DNA of 58,096 nt from an uncultured Bacilli bacterium (GTDB lineage Bacteria; Bacillota_I; Bacilli_A; RF39; UBA660): the NCBI GenBank assembly GCA_934167485.1, contig CAKPKL010000010.1, forward strand, positions 1-58,096, read 5' to 3'. Positions 8,465 through 16,780 of the stretch are shown here, piece after piece. Below the pieces are notes generated by a model. The model was not told the DNA's origin. It ran no database searches and was given only the letters and a program-made list of their open reading frames with translations. The translations under genes and the position numbers were made by a program. Position 1 is the stretch's first letter; each line of letters begins with the position of its first letter.

Positions 8465-8606
8465 TTTAATTAAATATGTTTTGATACTAAGTATTTTATT
8501 TATATTTTTATCTTTAGTATTATTTAATCAAGTAAGTTTTTGGTTTCTCGGTATAGGTATAGTATTAATAGGTTTTATTATTTTACATGTAATCAATCAC
8601 AAGTAA
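8436..8606 (+). CDS. Small two-helix membrane peptide (56 aa), overlapping licD-like gene
   Basis: Frame 8436-8606 encodes 56 residues: a charged start (ATG, or TTG at 8451 giving 51 residues) followed by two hydrophobic segments, YVLILSILFIFLSLVLF and FWFLGIGIVLIGFIILHVI, and ending HK. It overlaps the licD-like gene by 29 nt in another frame and ends in the loop of the terminator. GGAAGCGG before TTG 8451 is a possible ribosome-binding site. Two well-formed helices in a short frame argue for a real gene. Function unknown; perhaps a partner of LicD. Confidence 0.5.
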   Translation: MEAVLLIKNNLIKYVLILSILFIFLSLVLFNQVSFWFLGIGIVLIGFIILHVINHK

Positions 8607-8626
8607 CATAGTGATTGATTTTTTTT
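8591..8626 (+). terminator. Rho-independent terminator
   Basis: A perfect 10-bp stem AATCAATCAC/GTGATTGATT with a 10-nt loop, followed by TTTTTTG on the plus strand. The convergent DUF368 gene ends inside the same hairpin, but the minus strand lacks a T-run. Confidence 0.92.
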
Positions 8627-9408
8627 GTTACTATTAAGCCTAATATTAAAAATATAATAGATATAATAAGTTCTATCAAAGAATAACTAGATTTTAAACA
8701 TTTTATTCCTATTACAAATATTGTAGATATACTAAAGCCATATATCGCACTATATGTTTTGCTTTTATAATATTTAAATAAAAAACTAATTAATTTAACT
8801 GTTATTATAACTCCTATAAATATACCTAAAACAAATGGAAATAATATTTTAATATTATCTAAAAATATATTAAAATTAAATATATTTGAAAAACACTCTA
8901 TAAGTGTATTATAAGCCCCTATAACCATTAAAGTAGCAGTACCACTTATACCTGGAACTACCATTGTAAAAGCATCTAAAAAACCTGCAAAAACGAAATA
9001 TATAAAATTTAATAAACTATTCCCTATAAATATATTATTGTCTATATTTATAAAACCTAACAAAATAAAAACTATAAATGATATATATATAATTATATTA
9101 TTTTTTTTATCTAAATTATTTTTTATATCATTCATACTTCCAAGTATTAATCCAATAAAGAAAAACATAGTAATTAAATAATAATTATTAAGTGCATAAA
9201 TAATAATATTACTAAAAAACACAATAGATATTAAAACACCTATTCCAATTTTAAATAAAAATTTAAAATTATCACGTTTATTGTCAAAAAAATAATTAAT
9301 CGAATCTATCATTTTTTGATACAATCCCATAGAAATAGCTAATAAGGACCCACTTACTCCTGGGATAATCTTACCTATACCAACAATAATTCCTTTTAAT
9401 ACTAACAT
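8593..9408 (-). CDS. DUF368 polyprenyl-phosphate transporter (PopT-like)
   Basis: 271 residues, about eight membrane segments. Family motifs are the N-terminal GIGKIIPGVSGSLLAISMGLY and the inverted internal repeat FTMVVPGISGTATLMVIGAY at about 145-165. DUF368 proteins were recently assigned as undecaprenyl-phosphate recyclers that return the lipid carrier to the inner leaflet; this is known for the family, not tested here. The gene starts behind TTGGTGAT and is closely followed by the UPF0316 gene upstream, probably one transcript. Confidence 0.88.
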   Translation of the reverse strand: MLVLKGIIVGIGKIIPGVSGSLLAISMGLYQKMIDSINYFFDNKRDNFKFLFKIGIGVLISIVFFSNIIIYALNNYYLITMFFFIGLILGSMNDIKNNLDKKNNIIIYISFIVFILLGFINIDNNIFIGNSLLNFIYFVFAGFLDAFTMVVPGISGTATLMVIGAYNTLIECFSNIFNFNIFLDNIKILFPFVLGIFIGVIITVKLISFLFKYYKSKTYSAIYGFSISTIFVIGIKCLKSSYSLIELIISIIFLILGLIVTKKINHYVTCD

Positions 9409-9429
9409 ATAATCACCAATTAATTATAT

Positions 9430-9948
9430 TTATTTAGCTATACCAAAATACCCATTTTGTACATATTTAGTCTCATTTACAACTATAAAAGCTTTACTAT
9501 CTAATTTCATTACTAAATTTTTTAATTTTTCTAAAGAGCTTCCCATTATTTGTATATATAACATATATTTATTATCTTTATATCCCTTAACTGAAATAGC
9601 AGTTACACCATATCCATTATCTCTAATTTTTTGCACTACCTCATCATTTTCACTAGATAGTATTATTTGTACTTCTAAATTTGATTTAATAAATTTTTTA
9701 GATAATTTTCCACCTATATATGTACCTATTGAAAATCCAAGTGCATACGAAGCAACTATCCAAAAACTATTATTTTCTGTATTCAAAGCTTCCTTTACAA
9801 CTAAAAACCAAACAGTTATTTCTATAAGGCCTATTAAAGCTGATATTAAATCTTGCCCTTTAACACTAATAATAGTCCTTATAGTACCTAATGATACATC
9901 TATTAGTCTAGCAAAAAATATTTTCATACAAGTTAAGAAAAGAGTCAT
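9430..9948 (-). CDS. UPF0316 family membrane protein (DUF5698/DUF2179)
   Basis: 172 residues. Three membrane helices at about 5-110 include the family block FFARLIDVSLGTIRTI, and a C-terminal DUF2179 domain (about 90-170) contains GYGVTAISVKG. It corresponds in layout to B. subtilis YebE. The DUF2179 domain is a small regulatory ligand-binding fold also found in other membrane proteins. Function not known. It is 21 bp upstream of the DUF368 gene. Confidence 0.88.
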   Translation of the reverse strand: MTLFLTCMKIFFARLIDVSLGTIRTIISVKGQDLISALIGLIEITVWFLVVKEALNTENNSFWIVASYALGFSIGTYIGGKLSKKFIKSNLEVQIILSSENDEVVQKIRDNGYGVTAISVKGYKDNKYMLYIQIMGSSLEKLKNLVMKLDSKAFIVVNETKYVQNGYFGIAK

Positions 9949-9992
9949 ATTATCACCTTTATTAGTATTATTTATTATTTTTTTTATATACT

Positions 9993-10015
9993 AAAAAAAG
10001 AGCTATTAACTCTTT
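9993..10015 (-). terminator. Rho-independent terminator
   Basis: Minus strand AAAGAG/CTCTTT stem with 7-nt loop followed by a T7 run. It ends the transcript of the following membrane protein, whose last codons form the left arm. Confidence 0.75.
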
Positions 10016-10545
10016 AATCTTGATAATTTATCTACTATTTTTGAATTACCAACATAATATTTTTCTATTTTTTTATTATTTATTTTAAATAATACTTCAT
10101 CATTAAGTGTTAAAGCGTTCAAATCATCTGTTATATTTAATTTATCTGATACATATTTTTTATTTAATGCATCATCTAAATTTACTCTATAAATTTTTAA
10201 AGCATTTTCATCTTTTTGATAATCGTTTATATAATTATCATAAATTTTAGTGTAATTAGCACTCGAATTATATAAACTTTCTTTTGTAATTAATACATAG
10301 TATTCATTTTCTGGTCTATCTAATAAATTACCTAAAGTAATTTTATTTGAATCTATTTGAGCTGGAGTAGTTGCCTCATCAACTTTCTTTGGATGAGCAA
10401 ACTTTACTGTTATAAAATAGAATACAACAAATATTACAGATAAAATTAATAATATAATTATCATATTTTTTAATGAATACTCATCATTTGTGTAACCTTT
10501 TTGTTCTTTTATTTTGTTATTTTCTCTAATACGTGCCACTTTCAT
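10006..10545 (-). CDS. Single-pass membrane protein, possibly thioredoxin-like
   Basis: About 179 residues from the ATG at 10543-10545, which has GGTGAT just upstream; the GTG start of the longer frame lies within that site. Basic cytoplasmic N-terminus, membrane helix at about 30-50 (MIIILLILSVIFVVFYFITV), then an extracellular domain with YYVLITKESLYNSSANYTKIYDNY and a terminal YYVGNSKIVDKLSRL, similar in order to a thioredoxin fold lacking cysteines. It resembles the membrane protein at 4603-5067 in design. No family name can be given. Confidence 0.6.
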   Translation of the reverse strand: MKVARIRENNKIKEQKGYTNDEYSLKNMIIILLILSVIFVVFYFITVKFAHPKKVDEATTPAQIDSNKITLGNLLDRPENEYYVLITKESLYNSSANYTKIYDNYINDYQKDENALKIYRVNLDDALNKKYVSDKLNITDDLNALTLNDEVLFKINNKKIEKYYVGNSKIVDKLSRLKS

Positions 10546-10592
10546 TTTAATCACCAGATAATATTATAGCACATATTAATTAAAAATTTCAA

Positions 10593-11597
10593 TTATTTTC
10601 CAACAGCTTTAACACTTATAGATTGAGCAACAGTTAAAAGTTCGTCAACATTCATAGTATCAGACATAACTGAATACTCTATTCCATTACTAATCCATGA
10701 TACAGAATAATCAGTAATAGAGCCTACAGTATCTAAAATTAAATATGGATCACCATAAATATAGTTTGTTGAATTAACATCTTCTAATGTTTCTTGAACA
10801 ACAGTAAACGAAGATTCTCCTGTAAATGTTAAAATTACTCTTTCTCCATCATCTGTCTTAACAACGTCTTGAGCAGTTAAATATGTATCTACAGGAACAT
10901 ACATAGGATATACAATATCCTCTACTTTAGAAGTTTTTGAATCTTTTTCTTCGTTTTTAGAATTATCATTGCTTTCTATTACTTTTAAATATTTAGATGC
11001 TTCAAATGTATCTTTATCTATTTTTTTATTAAATTCAATATCTATTACATTAAGCATCATCTTAATATTATTATCCTTATCAAGTATTTCAACCTTAGTT
11101 ATATTTTTTTCTGCATCAACATATACTTTTTGCTTACAAAAATCTTTTTCAGTTGAATAATTAACTTTACTTGTTATTATATATCCATCTTTCTTTTTTT
11201 CAAAAGTTCTATCCTTATCACTATTAAGATCAGTTATTATAGGTTGCAATAAATATATTTGTGAATTATTATATGGCCAATCACTTTGAAATTTAAAACT
11301 CTTATTAAGTGATGGAGTTAATACATATATTCCTTCAGCATTTCTTAATATTATTTGTTCATGATTATTGTTTTTATTAAGTAAATTTACTTTAAAATAG
11401 TCTCCTTTCATATATGTTGAATCAACATCATAACTATATTTTTCTTCATTCCTATAAATTTCAAGTGTACCAGTTAAATGATATGAACTAGAACTTTCAA
11501 CTTTTTTACTCAAGTCTTTAACCAAATTCTTATCATTATACTTTCCACATCCTGCAAGTAATAAAACTGCACCTAAAAATATAAATATTTTTTTCAT
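10593..11597 (-). CDS. LolA-like lipoprotein (YdcC/GerS-type)
   Basis: 334 residues with a lipoprotein signal peptide (lipobox LLAGC, Cys17) and a LolA/LppX-like half-barrel: repeated strands such as SYHLTGTLEIY, YSYDVDSTYMKGDYFKVNLL and IILRNAEGIYVLTPSLNKSFKFQSDWP. In spore formers, related lipoproteins include Bacillus YdcC and clostridial GerS, which act in the forespore envelope or cortex. The fold assignment is good, the spore link is inference. A second domain after about 215 (TYLTAQDVVKTDDGERVILTFTG) looks like a DUF4367-type C-terminus. SD GAGGTGA is ideal. Confidence 0.8.
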   Translation of the reverse strand: MKKIFIFLGAVLLLAGCGKYNDKNLVKDLSKKVESSSSYHLTGTLEIYRNEEKYSYDVDSTYMKGDYFKVNLLNKNNNHEQIILRNAEGIYVLTPSLNKSFKFQSDWPYNNSQIYLLQPIITDLNSDKDRTFEKKKDGYIITSKVNYSTEKDFCKQKVYVDAEKNITKVEILDKDNNIKMMLNVIDIEFNKKIDKDTFEASKYLKVIESNDNSKNEEKDSKTSKVEDIVYPMYVPVDTYLTAQDVVKTDDGERVILTFTGESSFTVVQETLEDVNSTNYIYGDPYLILDTVGSITDYSVSWISNGIEYSVMSDTMNVDELLTVAQSISVKAVGK

Positions 11598-11698
11598 TAT
11601 TCACCTCATTTTTCAATTAATTATATGGTAGATAATATCAAATATGAATAATTTAGAAAAATATGTAAAAAATAAAAAATGATAGAAAGGATGGTTTT

Positions 11699-11896
11699 AT
11701 GGAAACATTACAAAAAATTTGTTTAGTTTTTACAATAATAGGAGCAATAGTATGGGGATTAATAGGTTTCTTTGATTTTAACCTAGTAGAGTGGATATTT
11801 GGAACTTCTATTATATCTCGAATTATATATATTATAGTAGGAATTTGTGGACTTATAAACATTGGTTTATTATTCAATCATATAGAATCAAAATAA
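11699..11896 (+). CDS. DUF378 family small membrane protein
   Basis: 65 residues with two membrane helices. The family pattern is clear: a first helix with GAIVWGLIGFFDFNLVEWIFG followed by RIIYIIVGICGLINIG. DUF378 proteins are short and widespread in Firmicutes; function unknown. AAAGGATG precedes the ATG. A minus-strand open frame over the same bases is a shadow. Confidence 0.85.
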   Translation: METLQKICLVFTIIGAIVWGLIGFFDFNLVEWIFGTSIISRIIYIIVGICGLINIGLLFNHIESK

Positions 11897-11930
11897 AAAA
11901 AGCACTTTAAAAAATGTGCTTTTAATTTTT
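11895..11930. terminator. Bidirectional terminator
   Basis: Stem AAAAGCAC/GTGCTTTT with 10-nt loop. T-run on the minus strand (seven T) and a T-rich tail on the plus strand. It closes both the DUF378 gene and cdaR. Confidence 0.85.
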
Positions 11931-13271
11931 TCTAGTTATATCTACTGTAGCCTCAGTTCTCTTAGCTTTATATGTTACAAGTGGATTAGAACCTTTTACT
12001 ATAACTTCTTTAGTATACCTTCCCTCAGTTAATCCTTGTAAATCAACATAAGCCTTGATATCTGTTTCATCTATCGTAGCAAGTACTGAACTTGCACCTT
12101 GAACTTCTACAACTATGAATCCATTTTCACTATCTATTGGTTGAGCATTCAATCCTTCTCCTACATTTATACCAGTCAATGGTATATTAAACTTAATAGG
12201 TTCTGATGATGAATCAGTAATAGTAAGTGATACAGTTACATAATTTGTACTTAATGATTTAACTCCAGCAGGTTTCTTTATTTCAGCCTTAAATGAAGAA
12301 TCTGATGTTAAATTAGAAATATCAACTATAACATCCAAACTATTAATATTGGCAAGTGTTTCACTATCACCATAAATAGTTATTTCATTTTGACTAAATG
12401 AATATCCACCAATAGCTTTACCTGTAGCAAGTTTACCCTTTGGTGAGAAGTTTAATGAAACTTTCTTAGACGGAGATGCTAAATCTACCTCTGCGCTTAT
12501 CTTAGATGGTACAAATTCCACATCTACAACATTACCTTTAGCATCATAAGCTTTTAATTCAACATTATTTAATGTATGAGTTCCTGCTGATTTATCAGAT
12601 AATTGATCAACATCAATAAGAGCTTTAATAGTAGCAACTTGATCAATCTTATATTCAGCTCCTCTTATCGTAACTTCATCAGTACTAAGTTTTACACTAT
12701 TTACTAATAACGTATTATCTAATTTATTATTATTTACAATATCATAAGTTAAACTTCTAGTATCAGATACCTTTTTATAAATTATTACAGTAGCAACACT
12801 AGGGTTAACACTATATTCAATTCCAGATAACCCATGATTATACTCTATACTAACCTTATGAGTTCCAGGAGTAAGACCTGTAAGATCTACAGTAACTCCA
12901 TTATTTGATGATTGTTTAGCAATATATAAATCAGCTTTACTACCAATTAAAGTAACATCTACCTTTTCTGGTAAACCTTCTACCACATATTGTTCTTCAT
13001 TATATATAACATTTACCTTTTGATCTTTAAACACTTCTGCTGATTGGCTAGAAAATGTTATAATTTTTCTATCAACTACTATAAAAATTGTAATAGCTAA
13101 AAATAATGATAAAAACAAAAGAGTAGTAGATTTTGACAACCAAGTTTCAAACTTTTTATTTGGTTTACTCATTTTTTTAGTTACATTAAATATAAATCTA
13201 GTTATTGGCATAATAATATATCTATCGAAGAAGTTAAATAGGATTTTAAAGAAATTATTGGTCTTTTTCAT
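11922..13271 (-). CDS. cdaR: CdaR-like YbbR-domain regulator of diadenylate cyclase
   Basis: 449 residues. A basic N-terminus with one membrane helix (about 47-67) is followed by four extracellular YbbR domains (for example EGLPEKVDVTLIGSKADL, then DLTGLTPGTHKVSIEY). In Bacillus, CdaR sits outside the membrane and modulates CdaA. The start ATG lies inside the cdaA 3' end (17-nt overlap) and uses GAGGAGGG within cdaA, a sign of coupled translation. Bacillus has glmM next in the operon; here a terminator follows at once. Confidence 0.93.
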   Translation of the reverse strand: MKKTNNFFKILFNFFDRYIIMPITRFIFNVTKKMSKPNKKFETWLSKSTTLLFLSLFLAITIFIVVDRKIITFSSQSAEVFKDQKVNVIYNEEQYVVEGLPEKVDVTLIGSKADLYIAKQSSNNGVTVDLTGLTPGTHKVSIEYNHGLSGIEYSVNPSVATVIIYKKVSDTRSLTYDIVNNNKLDNTLLVNSVKLSTDEVTIRGAEYKIDQVATIKALIDVDQLSDKSAGTHTLNNVELKAYDAKGNVVDVEFVPSKISAEVDLASPSKKVSLNFSPKGKLATGKAIGGYSFSQNEITIYGDSETLANINSLDVIVDISNLTSDSSFKAEIKKPAGVKSLSTNYVTVSLTITDSSSEPIKFNIPLTGINVGEGLNAQPIDSENGFIVVEVQGASSVLATIDETDIKAYVDLQGLTEGRYTKEVIVKGSNPLVTYKAKRTEATVDITRKN

Positions 13272-14073
13272 CTGAAATACCCTCCTCTTCTTCTATTAAT
13301 ACAGCTTTCTTAGGACTTAACTCCTCTAAAAGTAAAACTTTTATTTCATCTGGAGTTAAATTATAATGTAATTTACCATCAATAGCCATAGAAAGCCTAC
13401 CTGTTTCCTCAGAAACAACTAAAGATATACAGTCTGTTATTTCAGATATACCTAAAGCAGCTCTATGTCTAGTTCCAAGTCTTTTAATAACTTTTGAATT
13501 CTCACTAGTTGGGAAAACTGCTCTTGCGCATGTTATTTTATCGCCTTGGATAATTACGCCACCATCGTGTAATGGATTATTTGGAAAAAATATAGACATT
13601 AATAAATCACTAGACATATCCGCATATATTTTTTTTGCCTTTTGAATATAATCATTTAAACTATTATCTCTTTCAATAACAATAAGAGCTCCTGTTCTTG
13701 TCTTTCTAAGAGAATCCATAGCGCTTACGATTTCATAAACAACTCTTTCTCTTTCATCAACAGTAAGAACCTTGTGTCTTCCTAATAATTGACTTCTACC
13801 TAATTGTTCAAGTACGTTACGAATTTCAGGTTGGAAAATAACAATAAGAGCTAAAATTCCCCATTCAATTACATAATCTAAAAGAAAGCCAATTGTAGCT
13901 AGACTAAACGCATCACTTACAAGTTTTAAAATAAAGATAAAGATTATACCTTTAAATAACAATACCATTTTTACATTTTTACTAAGACTTTTTAAAACAT
14001 AATAAAGTACTAACCAAACTAATAGTACATCTATTATTTTTTTTACTAGATCAACAACACTATCAAATGTCAT
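13255..14073 (-). CDS. cdaA: Membrane diadenylate cyclase
   Basis: 272 residues. Three N-terminal helices (about 10-80) precede a DAC domain. The nucleotide-binding motifs are PLHDGGVII at about 167-175 and GTRHRAALGISE at 200-211. The enzyme condenses two ATP into c-di-AMP, controlling potassium and osmolyte balance and wall integrity. The usual motif reads DGA; here it is DGG, a conservative change at the small residue. Strong SD AAGGAGG. First gene of a two-gene operon with cdaR. Confidence 0.95.
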   Translation of the reverse strand: MTFDSVVDLVKKIIDVLLVWLVLYYVLKSLSKNVKMVLLFKGIIFIFILKLVSDAFSLATIGFLLDYVIEWGILALIVIFQPEIRNVLEQLGRSQLLGRHKVLTVDERERVVYEIVSAMDSLRKTRTGALIVIERDNSLNDYIQKAKKIYADMSSDLLMSIFFPNNPLHDGGVIIQGDKITCARAVFPTSENSKVIKRLGTRHRAALGISEITDCISLVVSEETGRLSMAIDGKLHYNLTPDEIKVLLLEELSPKKAVLIEEEEGISDEKDQ

Positions 14074-14200
14074 ATCATACCTCCTTATTCTTTTACAATT
14101 ATATCATATTAATAAAAAAAAGAAAATAATTATTAAAAAATTATATTATTTAACGAATTTATTACTTTTTGTGACTTTAGTCATATATTTGGATAAAATA

Positions 14201-14246
14201 AAAGTATTTATTAGGTTTATATATTAAAACACTTGATAAATACTTT
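14201..14246. repeat. Inverted repeat in intergenic region
   Basis: AAAGTATTTAT (14201-14211) and ATAAATACTTT (14236-14246) are perfect 11-bp arms 24 nt apart in the 240-bp gap upstream of cdaA. No T-run follows, so it is not a clear terminator. The rest of the gap shows only AT-rich sequence and the tRNA-Ala terminator. Confidence 0.5.
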
Positions 14247-14273
14247 ACATTATTAATACTTAAACAAAAAGAG

Positions 14274-14300
14274 CAAAATAAAACCCTAAAAATTTAGGGT
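14274..14300 (-). terminator. Terminator of tRNA-Ala
   Basis: Minus strand ACCCTAAA/TTTAGGGT hairpin followed by TTTTATTTTG. Confidence 0.75.
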
Positions 14301-14312
14301 AAATAATCATAC

Positions 14313-14389
14313 TGGTGGAGAATAAGGGACTCGAACCCTTGACCCCCTGCGTGCAAGGCAGATGCTCTAGCCAACTGAGCTAATTCCCC
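14313..14389 (-). tRNA. tRNA-Ala (TGC anticodon)
   Basis: 77 nt including an encoded CCA. Acceptor GGGGAAT pairs with ATTCTCC (one G-U); anticodon loop CTTGCAC gives TGC; T-arm GGGTTCGAGTCCC. It is a single-gene transcript with its own promoter and terminator. Confidence 0.97.
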
Positions 14390-14412
14390 AGTAGTAACAA
14401 AGTTACTAATAA

Positions 14413-14441
14413 AGTATAGCATTTTTTTATATATGTGTCAA
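14413..14441 (-). promoter_or_regulatory. tRNA-Ala promoter
   Basis: TTGACA (14436-14441) and TATACT (14413-14418) with 17-bp spacing on the minus strand. A small palindrome AGTAAC-AAA-GTTACT lies between it and the tRNA. Confidence 0.85.
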
Positions 14442-14455
14442 TACTTTTTTAAAAA

Positions 14456-14884
14456 TTAATGAATTTCTGGACATATATTAGGATCAGGTTCATAAAAACA
14501 ATGATTTTTATACTTACCAGAATTTCTTTGATCATACCAAGTTGGTCTACATGACACACCAGTACCTGGTGCATAAAACCATAAGGCATTAGTAGCGGGA
14601 TAATAATATTCTCCTTTTAATACTCTATCCGCAAGTTCTCTTTCTTTACTTGTTGGATTACTGAAAAATAACGGACTATCTACACCCGAAAAACCTCCTG
14701 GATTTTGATATATCATCGCACTTATAGTATTAATATTTTTAAAAGTTAAACATCTACCTATTGCTCTATTAACCCCAACATTACCTACCATAAGCATACC
14801 TAAATTGCCCTCGCCTACAGCCTCAGCTCTCATAAGTCTAGCAAGTAAATCTCGCTCATTTGATGTATAATTAATTATAGACAT
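14456..14884 (-). CDS. cwlJ: Spore cortex-lytic cell wall hydrolase CwlJ
   Basis: 142 residues, the same length as B. subtilis CwlJ, from ATG 14882-14884 behind AGGTGATAAA. It is a bare Hydrolase_2 domain: ARLMRAEAVGEGNLGMLMVG (catalytic glutamate region), NPGGFSGV, then the conserved ALWFYAPG and C-terminal HCFYEP. There is no signal peptide, as expected for CwlJ made in the mother cell and deposited in the coat; SleB would have one. It degrades cortex during germination. No GerQ homologue, its usual partner, is visible in the window. Confidence 0.88.
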   Translation of the reverse strand: MSIINYTSNERDLLARLMRAEAVGEGNLGMLMVGNVGVNRAIGRCLTFKNINTISAMIYQNPGGFSGVDSPLFFSNPTSKERELADRVLKGEYYYPATNALWFYAPGTGVSCRPTWYDQRNSGKYKNHCFYEPDPNICPEIH

Positions 14885-14917
14885 TTTATCACCTATCATA
14901 TAATATGCAAAAAAATG

Positions 14918-14946
14918 TTGAAGATTATCAAAAAGTATGATATAAT
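14918..14946 (+). promoter_or_regulatory. tRNA-Trp promoter
   Basis: TTGAAG (14918-14923) and TATAAT (14941-14946) separated by 17 bp, 11 bp before the tRNA. Confidence 0.82.
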
Positions 14947-14957
14947 GAACTAGTCAC

Positions 14958-15031
14958 AGGGGTATAGTTCAATGGTAGAATAACGGTCTCCAAAACCGCT
15001 GATGTGAGTTCGACTCTTGCTACCCCTGCCA
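14958..15031 (+). tRNA. tRNA-Trp (CCA anticodon)
   Basis: 74 nt. Acceptor AGGGGTA/TACCCCT, discriminator G, encoded CCA; anticodon loop CTCCAAA gives CCA, decoding UGG only. UGA is thus likely a stop, which agrees with the UGA stops of several genes here (for example ecfT and nearby frames). Confidence 0.96.
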
Positions 15032-15087
15032 TTTGAAAGATTCGAACTTTTAGTTCGTTAAATAAAATTGATACAAAATATCAAGTG

Positions 15088-15122
15088 AAAGACTAACCAC
15101 TACCAGTGTTAGTCTTTTATTT
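15088..15122 (+). terminator. Terminator between tRNA-Trp and the ABC-F gene
   Basis: Perfect 10-bp stem AAAGACTAAC/GTTAGTCTTT with a 10-nt loop and TATTT tail. A smaller hairpin (CGAAC/GTTCG near 15045-15059) precedes it. Because the ABC-F gene starts 16 nt later with no promoter visible between, partial read-through or attenuation could link ABC-F expression to this leader. Confidence 0.85.
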
Positions 15123-15137
15123 AAAATGGAGGTACAC

Positions 15138-16769
15138 ATGAACATACAAAATCTTTGTTTATCTTTTGGATTGCAAACAATATTTGATAATGTTTCAGTC
15201 AAAATAAATGAATATGATAAAGTTGGAATTGTTGGTGTTAATGGTGCGGGCAAATCTACATTATTTAATGTAATACTAGGTAAAGTATTACCTGATAGTG
15301 GAAGAATAATTATTAAAAATAATTCAAATATTGGTTTTTTACCTCAAGTTATAACCGATGAGATTCCAAATGACGATATAACCGTATTTGAATATTTATT
15401 ACTTGGCAGACCTATAGAAAAATTGAACGACAAATTAACAAAACTTTATAAAGAAATAGCTTTAATTAACGATGATTCAAAAATGAAGCAAAAATTAAAA
15501 GAGGTTTCAAAAATTCAAGATAAGCTAATTTATTATGATGAATATAATGCTGAAAATACTTTATTAAAAATTATAACAGGAATGAATATTGACAATAATC
15601 TTTTAGATTTAAAATTAAAAAATGTATCTGGTGGTCAAAAATCTAAAATTGCATTTGCAAGATTGTTATATTCAAAACCTGAAATAATGCTTTTAGATGA
15701 ACCTACTAATCATCTTGACATTGACACAAAAGATTATATTATAAACTACTTAAAAAAATATCATGGATTAGTTCTTGTTATCTCTCATGATACTGATTTT
15801 TTAAATGAAATAACAAATAAAACTTTACATATAGATAAAATTAAACACAACATTGAATTTTTTAATGGCAATTATAAAAAATATATAGAAGTGAAAAACG
15901 AAAGAAAAATAGCGCAAGAAAAACTTTATGCAAAACAAATAAAAGAAGAAGAGAAATTAAAAAAAATAATTAGTAAATATATTAGAGGAAATGAAAAAAA
16001 AGCTAATATCGCTAAAGATAGAATTAAAAAACTTGAAAGGCTAGAAAAAGAAAAGGTTGTTCTAGAAAAAAACGATAGATATGCAAAAATTAAAATGAAA
16101 ATTGATTACCCTAGTTATTCTATACCACTAGCTTGTAAGAATTTAACATTTGGATATACAAGTGATAATTTATTATATGAAAACTTAACTTTCGATTTAA
16201 GCAGAGGTGAAAAATTTTTAATAGTAGGTGAAAATGGTATTGGTAAAACAACTCTATTAAAACTAATTATGAATTATTTAACACCTAACTCTGGTGAGGT
16301 AATGATCGGTGAAAAAACTAAAATAGCATACTATGCTCAAGAGCATGAAATACTAGAAAACGATAAAACTATTATAGAAAATTTTAACAAATTTAACAAA
16401 GAAGAATATGAATTAAGAAAAATTCTTGGTGGATTTTTATTTTCAGGAGATGATGTATATAAAAAAATTAATATCTTATCTCCAGGAGAAAGAAGTAGAG
16501 TTGCTTTAGCAAAAATATCTTTAAGTGGCGCTAATACATTACTTTTAGATGAACCTACTAACCACTTAGATCCTATGACTCAAATAATTATAGCTGATAC
16601 TTTTAAAGATTTTGAAGGAACTATACTTGTAGTATCACATAATTTAGAATTTGTAGATAATTTAAATATAAAAAGAATGCTATTATTACCAAGTGGAAAA
16701 ATTATGGATTATGATAGAAACATAGTTATGCATTATGAACAATTAAATCAAAATGAGCCTATAACATAG
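15138..16769 (+). CDS. ABC-F family ribosome-associated ATPase
   Basis: 543 residues from ATG 15138, which follows GGAGGTACAC; an in-frame ATG 12 nt earlier lies on the SD itself. It has two ABC domains in tandem and no membrane segment. First: GVNGAGKST (about 34-42), VSGGQ, LLDEPTNHLD. Second: GENGIGKTT, LSPGE, LLDEPTNHLD. Between them runs the basic coiled linker (about 245-315) that reaches into the ribosomal E site in EttA-like proteins. All catalytic glutamates are present. It could be a housekeeping translation factor or an antibiotic-resistance ABC-F; the sequence alone does not decide. Confidence 0.93.
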   Translation: MNIQNLCLSFGLQTIFDNVSVKINEYDKVGIVGVNGAGKSTLFNVILGKVLPDSGRIIIKNNSNIGFLPQVITDEIPNDDITVFEYLLLGRPIEKLNDKLTKLYKEIALINDDSKMKQKLKEVSKIQDKLIYYDEYNAENTLLKIITGMNIDNNLLDLKLKNVSGGQKSKIAFARLLYSKPEIMLLDEPTNHLDIDTKDYIINYLKKYHGLVLVISHDTDFLNEITNKTLHIDKIKHNIEFFNGNYKKYIEVKNERKIAQEKLYAKQIKEEEKLKKIISKYIRGNEKKANIAKDRIKKLERLEKEKVVLEKNDRYAKIKMKIDYPSYSIPLACKNLTFGYTSDNLLYENLTFDLSRGEKFLIVGENGIGKTTLLKLIMNYLTPNSGEVMIGEKTKIAYYAQEHEILENDKTIIENFNKFNKEEYELRKILGGFLFSGDDVYKKINILSPGERSRVALAKISLSGANTLLLDEPTNHLDPMTQIIIADTFKDFEGTILVVSHNLEFVDNLNIKRMLLLPSGKIMDYDRNIVMHYEQLNQNEPIT

Positions 16770-16780
16770 ACTCATTTTTT
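16751..16780. terminator. Terminator of ABC-F gene (probably bidirectional)
   Basis: AAATGAG/CTCATTT stem with 13-nt loop followed by TTT on the plus strand; the loop contains the ABC-F stop and the convergent gene ends next to the right arm. Confidence 0.7.

Noticed and set aside
11653..11877. Minus-strand frame opposite the DUF378 gene
   Set aside because: No ribosome-binding site and antisense to a well-matched family member.
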